Position numbers and translations under genes: made by a program. This document shows positions 7,385 to 10,783 of a DNA stretch of 10,783 nt, one piece after another (the first letter of the stretch is position 1; each line of letters opens with the position of its first letter). Location of the stretch: positions 1-10,783 of the forward strand of contig JAJRTK010000027.1 of assembly GCA_024278345.1 (NCBI GenBank), written 5' to 3'. The notes under the pieces are model-generated. The model worked only from the letters and a program-made list of their open reading frames with translations, was not told the origin of the DNA and made no database searches. The stretch comes from a bacterium (GTDB lineage Bacteria > CSSED10-310 > JAJRTK01).

Positions 7385-7497
7385 CTTCGGCTCCCTATAA
7401 AAAAGTTGTTTTTTTCTGCTCCAAAGGATCAGTTTTTTTGCAAAACGCCCATTTTTCCCTAGAGTTGACAGCCGCTCCCTCAGTCGCGGCCGCTCCC
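7385..7497. other. Gap between kinase and regulator genes, with a hairpin flanked by T-runs
   Basis: At 7416-7432 CTGCTCC and GGATCAG form a 7-bp stem with one mismatch and an AAA loop. Seven T's (7409-7415) precede it and seven T's (7433-7439) follow it, read on the plus strand. This has the shape of an intrinsic terminator for plus-strand transcripts, although no plus-strand gene feeds into it. On the minus strand, the one that matters for the operon, it is followed by A's and should not terminate. A 10-base direct repeat (GCCGCTCCCT) occurs at 7471-7480 and 7489-7498, the second copy touching the kinase stop codon. Confidence 0.4.
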
Positions 7498-9153
7498 TTA
7501 CTCCGACCCGGTGGGAGGCTGCTCCCGCAGGGAATCGGGCAAAACAATCCGAAAGCAGCTTCCCTCTCCCGGTGCCGAGTCCACCTCGATCCGACCACCG
7601 TGCTCCTTGGCCGTCTGGTAGGCCAACGACAGCCCCAGCCCAGAGCCTTCCCCCACCTTCTTCGTGGTGAAAAAGGGATCGAAGATGCGATGGAGAATCT
7701 CCGCCTCGATGCCGCTTCCCTCGTCCTCAATAAAATAATGGAACTCTCCCGGGACCATGCGGGAACCCGCTCGGATGACTCCTCCCCGGAAAGACGCGTG
7801 AACCGCGTTGACGAACAGGTTGAGAAAAACCTGGTTCATCCGTTCGGGATAACACCAAACGGGCGGAAGCCGACCCAACTGAAGTTCAAACCGCTGGTCC
7901 CGCCCCACTCCCTTGCTCACCAGCCGAACCACCGTCTCCAAGGCCTCATCCAGATGCACAAGCTTGAGCTTTGCCTCGTCCAGACGGGCGAAACTCTTGA
8001 GATCCCGAACCGTCCGCTCCGACATGGCCGCGCCGTCAAGACAGAGACGGCTTGCGCAGGCAAGATCCTGGACCAGCTCCAGGACCTCCTCCCGCCGGGC
8101 CGCCATTTCCGGGGCCCTGCCCCCCACAATCCCGGCCAGCGCCGCCGAGAACTCGTGTATCATTTTCACGTTGGCCGAGACCTGCAAGAGAGCGTTTCCC
8201 AGTTCGTGAGCCACTCCCGCCGCCAACAGCCCCGTGGCGGCCATCTTTTCCGATTCCAGGAGCTGCCGGTGCTTGAGCTCCAGCTCCCGGGTCCGCTCCT
8301 CCACCTTCATCTCCAAGAGGGCCGACTGGCTTTGGAGATCCCGTTGATTGCGGGCACTTTCAATAGCCAGCGCGATGATGCTCCCGATGCTCTCCAGAAG
8401 TTCCAGCGGAACCGCGCTCACGATGCTCCGCACGCTGTCTCCATAGAGCACTCCCAGCTTCTCCACCGCGCCACCCCAACGAGGGGCCAGAAGCGGAATG
8501 CAAACAGCTCCGCTCACCCCCAGCGCCACCACGGACCGAGCCGAACGAAGCAGATCGTCTTCGATGGCGTTGAACACGATGCGGGACTGCCCCTCCGCCA
8601 CCACCTGAGAAGCTAAGGTCTCCGTAAACTCGAATTCCGCCGGGGACAGGTCTTCCAGATGCCCATCCCTAGACCGCTGACGGCCCAGTTGGCACGACAA
8701 TCGGCCATCCTCCAGCAAAAGAAGGGCACCCCGGTCGGCGCGGGTGAGTCCCACGAACTGGTCCAACGCCACTCGAAGGACCTCATCAAGATCCGGCGCC
8801 AACAAAAGCGATTGGCACAGCTTCAAGAGAAGTGCGGTTTCGGCTCCGGACCCGGTGCGCTCTCGCTGTCCGGCCAGATCGACAATGAACTCCAGGTTCC
8901 CGATGGAGACGCGATCGCCAACCCCGATGTCAGTGCTCCCATCAACGGCGATGCCGTTGATCCGCGTCCCATTCTTCGAGCCCAAATCCGCGATGAGATA
9001 GCCGCGGCGCGTCCGCTCGATAATGGCGTGTAGCTTTGAGATGGAAGGATCGTGGAGTTCGATGTCGCAACCTCGAAGTCGACCGATCTCGGCCCGTTCC
9101 TGGACGAGCCATGTGATGGAAGGATCGGCAACAGATCGTAGGATGATATCCAC
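7498..9153 (-). CDS. FHA-GAF sensor histidine kinase
   Basis: This 551-residue kinase has no membrane segment, so it probably acts in the cytoplasm. An N-terminal FHA domain (about 1-95) carries the phosphothreonine-binding pattern: Gly24-Arg25, Ser37...His42, and SKNGT at 59-63. A GAF-type sensory domain (about 105-265) follows, then a coiled-coil linker (265-305). The dimerisation/phospho-acceptor helix has His316 in GVAHELGNAL. The ATPase domain (about 400-541) has the N box (NQVFLNLFVNA, 440-450), G1 DEGSG (477-481), F box FDPFFTTK (491-498) and G2 GEGSGLGLS (501-509). The start is GTG, with GGAGG 7 bases upstream. The FHA domain suggests the kinase is also tuned by Ser/Thr phosphorylation, or docks to a phosphorylated partner, linking two signalling systems. 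The adjacent sigma-54 response regulator is the expected phosphate acceptor. Confidence 0.95.
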   Translation of the reverse strand: MDIILRSVADPSITWLVQERAEIGRLRGCDIELHDPSISKLHAIIERTRRGYLIADLGSKNGTRINGIAVDGSTDIGVGDRVSIGNLEFIVDLAGQRERTGSGAETALLLKLCQSLLLAPDLDEVLRVALDQFVGLTRADRGALLLLEDGRLSCQLGRQRSRDGHLEDLSPAEFEFTETLASQVVAEGQSRIVFNAIEDDLLRSARSVVALGVSGAVCIPLLAPRWGGAVEKLGVLYGDSVRSIVSAVPLELLESIGSIIALAIESARNQRDLQSQSALLEMKVEERTRELELKHRQLLESEKMAATGLLAAGVAHELGNALLQVSANVKMIHEFSAALAGIVGGRAPEMAARREEVLELVQDLACASRLCLDGAAMSERTVRDLKSFARLDEAKLKLVHLDEALETVVRLVSKGVGRDQRFELQLGRLPPVWCYPERMNQVFLNLFVNAVHASFRGGVIRAGSRMVPGEFHYFIEDEGSGIEAEILHRIFDPFFTTKKVGEGSGLGLSLAYQTAKEHGGRIEVDSAPGEGSCFRIVLPDSLREQPPTGSE

Positions 9154-9541
9154 AGGTTAACCTCCACTGTCGCTTCTTGCTCCATTCCATTGTAGCGACA
9201 TGCGACTTGTGGCGCAACCTTACCGTGAAAGCACACGCAAAGCAGACCTCTGTCTTCTGGGCGTCCCGCCAACGCCTTGCTGCATAACAAATTAATTCTA
9301 TTACCTTTTTACACCCAATGTGCGGACTGCACAGTTGCCCTGAAGGCATCCGACCACCGACAATTCCACGATCCTTGAAATGTCCCGCCTTACGCGGGGT
9401 CACTCTTGCCCGCCAGCGAAATCGAGGATCAGCGCCGGGCGGTGGTGCAGTTCTGGTCCGCGCTTTTGCTCGGGGTCCTGCTCCCTGGAATTTTTCGTTC
9501 GGCGGGCGTCGATCTCACGGCTCCGGCCTGCCGTCGGAGAT
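9154..9541. other. Intergenic region between the divergent kinase gene and TonB-receptor remnant
   Basis: No gene is supported in this 388-base stretch; long frames through it on both strands have no start context or recognisable product. It contains an AT-rich island (about 9280-9315) in otherwise GC-rich DNA, where promoters for the kinase gene (-) and the receptor remnant (+) would be expected. The remainder (9316-9541) shows nothing that I can identify. Confidence 0.5.
9277..9304 (+). promoter_or_regulatory. Possible sigma-70-type promoter in the AT-rich island
   Basis: TTGCTG (9277-9282) and TATTAC (9299-9304) are separated by 16 bases, each matching 4 of 6 consensus positions. It would read toward the TonB-receptor remnant. 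The same AT-rich stretch could serve the kinase gene on the other strand. The match is weak and rests mainly on the local drop in GC content. Confidence 0.25.
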
Positions 9542-10058
9542 ATGTCACCAGCCTGGTGGTTCGCCTCCTCGCCAAGCTTCCCCACGGGAAGGGTTTGGCG
9601 GTTTCTCCATGTCGCGCTTCTGGCGTCGAGCCACTCCCTTGCAGCGCCGGAGTCACCGTCGGTTTCCCCGGTGGCGAAGCGCGGTCTCGGCGGTCTGGCC
9701 GGTCAAGTCCTGGAAAAGCGCAGCCAGCTCCCTCTCCCAGGAGTGACGGTCGTCGTCCACGAAGCGGTCGTTCAAGGGGTGACAAACGAGAAAGGCAGAT
9801 TCCGGCTCCAGAGTTTGGCTCCTGGAAGCTACTCCGTGGAATTCCGGTTGTGGGGGTACGTGCCGCTGGTGAAGACGTCGGTGATCGTTCGAGCGGAACC
9901 GCGTTTTCCGAGACCTCCCTTTCCCTGTCGAACGCATCGTTCGACGAGGAGGACTTTGAGACCTCCACTGGAGGAAAACCACTCCGGCCTCGGTCATGGT
10001 ACCGGCCACGGTTCAGATTTCAGACGCCGCCCCGGGGCTTCCAGCCCTGGAACCCGGC
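9542..10058 (+). pseudogene. TonB-dependent receptor, N-terminal fragment (frameshifted)
   Basis: From ATG 9542 the frame has a signal-peptide-like start (RVWRFLHVALLASSHSLAAP). It is followed by a carboxypeptidase-regulatory-like domain at 9686-9901: GLAGQVLEKR..LPGVTVVVHE..QGVTNEKGRFRLQSLAPGSYSVEF..GY. Such domains precede the plug of many outer-membrane receptors. After about 9901 this frame turns into Arg/Pro-rich nonsense. The frame one base on reads LPFPVERIVRRGGL, a stop at 9957, then TTPASVMVPATVQISDA, which resembles the region leading into a TonB plug. So there appear to be a frameshift near 9900-9915 and a stop. The coding signal ends at the hairpin cluster starting at 10059. The first frame formally stays open to 10249. 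The ATG has only a poorly spaced GGAG. It most likely no longer makes a receptor. Confidence 0.65.
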
Positions 10059-10188
10059 GGAGGCTCCGCCTCCGGACCTTCGCTGGGAGCGCCGCTCCCA
10101 GACCCACGCCAGGGAGCCAGCTCCCTGGTGGGTGCGGGTCGAAGCCCTGCCAGGGGACCGGGGACGGAGTCCCCGGACCACCTTCGGG
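10059..10188. repeat. Cluster of four perfect or near-perfect GC hairpins
   Basis: In order: GGAGGC-TCC-GCCTCC (10059-10073), an 8-bp stem CTGGGAGC/GCTCCCAG with a GCC loop (10083-10101), a 9-bp stem CCAGGGAGC/GCTCCCTGG (10109-10128), and an 8-bp stem CCGGGGAC/GTCCCCGG with a GGA loop (10158-10176). A weaker fold around CGAAG lies at 10134-10150. Bases 10109-10157 recur at 10735-10783 with 45 of 49 matches. The cluster leads directly into the repeat at 10189, so it is probably the left part of one composite element. The stems have different sequences but a common design: 6-9 GC-rich pairs and a 2-3 base loop. Confidence 0.85.
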
Positions 10189-10325
10189 TAACGCGCGGCG
10201 TGACCCTTCGAGTCACGCAAACGTGACCCTTCGAGTCACGCAAACGTGACCCGCCGAGCGGAGCGCGGCGTTGTCCGAAGCCAAGTTTTTTTCCGAGCCA
10301 TTGTCCAGCCTTGCGTGGATACCCG
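10189..10325. repeat. Interspersed palindromic repeat, right copy, with a duplicated 23-nt unit
   Basis: This copy matches 1-114 but carries two tandem 23-nt units (10199-10221, 10222-10244) where the left copy has one. Each unit is itself a hairpin, CGTGAC-(ccttcga)-GTCACG plus a CAAA spacer. Apart from the extra unit there are only three differences. The unit-number change shows that the array expands or shrinks by slippage or recombination. The right end (GGATACCCG) abuts TonB-receptor barrel sequence. A seven-T run lies at 10286-10292. Confidence 0.92.
10236..10301 (-). other. 21-codon open frame inside the repeat (copy 2)
   Basis: It is identical over all 66 bases to the frame at 25-90. 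ATG at 10301, AAGG about 9 bases upstream, TGA at 10236-10238; the product is highly basic and begins MARKKTWLR. Upstream of the ATG the two copies differ at one base. The frame also extends 5' with no stop as far as 10724. Translation is not shown. Confidence 0.2.
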
Positions 10326-10690
10326 GAATATCAAACGGCCTCGGCCTTCAACGGCCCGAAAGCGAGCGGGTTCGGCAGTCTCGCCCTCTCTTTCTCCCAT
10401 CGGTTCACGGCCACGGTGGGACTGAGGGCGGACTGGTTTTCGGCGACGGGGAACGCGCATTTGTCGCCAAGACTGGCGCTCACGTACCATGCGAGCGAGA
10501 GATTTTCGATCTACGGAGCCACGGGATGGTTCCAGCAGAGCCTGCCGCTGGGTCTCCTGGCCCAGTCTCCGGATCACCGCCGGCTGCGGGATCCTCAAGC
10601 GTTCCACGCCGTGCTCGGGATTCAGCGGCTCCTTGCGCCCGGACCGCGGCTGACGCTGGAAGGCCCCAGTGGGTATCAACGTAAGCCGGG
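10326..10690 (+). pseudogene. TonB-dependent receptor, internal beta-barrel fragment
   Basis: The frame beginning EYQTASAFNGPKASGFGS encodes about 120 residues of typical receptor barrel. A strand reads ALSFSHRFTATVGLRADWF, then ATGNAHLSPRLALTYHASERFSIYGATGWFQQS, then LGIQRLLAPGPRLTLEG. The LSPRLALTY...YGATGWFQQ pattern is characteristic of mid-barrel strands in TonB receptors. There is no start codon of its own. The piece begins exactly where the repeat ends and fades near 10680, shortly before another repeat copy. Plug domain and terminal strands are missing from the window. The frame stays open through the right edge, reading into the next repeat. It is the same frame as the plug-like segment at 9960-10058, consistent with one original gene split by the element. 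It could also be a second receptor's fragment. Confidence 0.65.
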
Positions 10691-10734
10691 ACACGCGCCC
10701 CAAAAAAAGACGCGCAGCGTACAAAAACGTGGGT

Positions 10735-10783
10735 CCAGGGAGCGCGCTCCCTGGTGGGTGCAGGGCGAAGCCCTGCCAGGGGA
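10735..10783. repeat. Third copy of the palindromic element, cut by the window end
   Basis: Matches 10109-10157 at 45 of 49 bases. Here the first palindrome is perfect (CCAGGGAGCG/CGCTCCCTGG, 10735-10754). The second is a clean 7-bp stem GCAGGGC-GAA-GCCCTGC (10760-10776), which is degraded in the other copy. It is therefore probably nearer to the ancestral sequence. It is expected to continue into a 10189-10325-like part beyond the window. Confidence 0.85.

Noticed and set aside
7438-8616. 392-codon plus-strand frame opposite the kinase gene
   Set aside because: It is a shadow: the minus strand carries a complete set of histidine kinase motifs, while this product is His/Arg/Pro-rich with no domain.
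8689-8704. Sigma-54-like sequence TTGGCACG followed by TCGG
   Set aside because: The -12 element is wrong at two positions, including the key GC, and it lies inside the kinase gene; probably chance.
10199-10244. Possible CRISPR array from the 23-nt tandem units
   Set aside because: The units are directly adjacent with no unique spacers, and no cas gene is present.
1-10325. Composite transposon bounded by the two direct repeats
   Set aside because: Neither repeat encodes a transposase, no target-site duplication is visible, and the enclosed genes are ordinary housekeeping or signalling genes.

Overview
The window is GC-rich (about 60% by eye), with ATG, GTG and possibly TTG starts, an outer-membrane beta-barrel protein, TonB-receptor fragments and a sigma-54 response regulator. 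This points to a Gram-negative bacterium with a high-GC genome. Acidobacteriota, Methylomirabilota, Nitrospirota or a deltaproteobacterial lineage would all fit, and the sequence alone does not decide between them. No tRNA, rRNA, CRISPR array, transposase or phage gene was seen.

Left part (1-3700). A non-coding interspersed repeat (1-114) precedes a zinc-dependent medium-chain alcohol dehydrogenase (187-1230, +). Two minus-strand genes follow: an AI-2E/PerM-family membrane transporter and a Rossmann/DUF2520 protein. Middle (3700-5480). An exported protein with two beta-rich modules and a C-terminal outer-membrane barrel is read divergently from the DUF2520 gene; its start is ambiguous.

Right-centre (5600-9153, all -). 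This is a likely three-gene unit in the order of transcription: a soluble FHA-GAF histidine kinase (GTG start), an NtrC-type receiver/AAA+/Fis-HTH response regulator with intact GAFTGA, and an 84-residue protein with two membrane helices that looks real (good RBS, clear hydrophobic pattern). The kinase probably phosphorylates the regulator, which would activate sigma-54 promoters; the targets are not visible here.

Right end (9200-10783). An AT-rich intergenic island is followed by what looks like a wrecked TonB-dependent receptor. A signal peptide and carboxypeptidase-regulatory-like domain are followed by a frameshift and a stop, then by a cluster of perfect GC hairpins and a repeat. After that comes an isolated piece of receptor beta-barrel, then the start of another repeat copy. 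The repeat ending at 10325 is the same as the one at the left edge (111 of 114 positions after removing one extra 23-nt tandem unit). A 49-nt palindromic part recurs at the right edge. The window therefore appears to hold three copies, two cut by its edges, of one composite palindromic element in the same orientation. Each full copy would carry an identical 21-codon minus-strand open frame. This element family, and its position at the breaks of the receptor gene, is the most unusual thing in the window.
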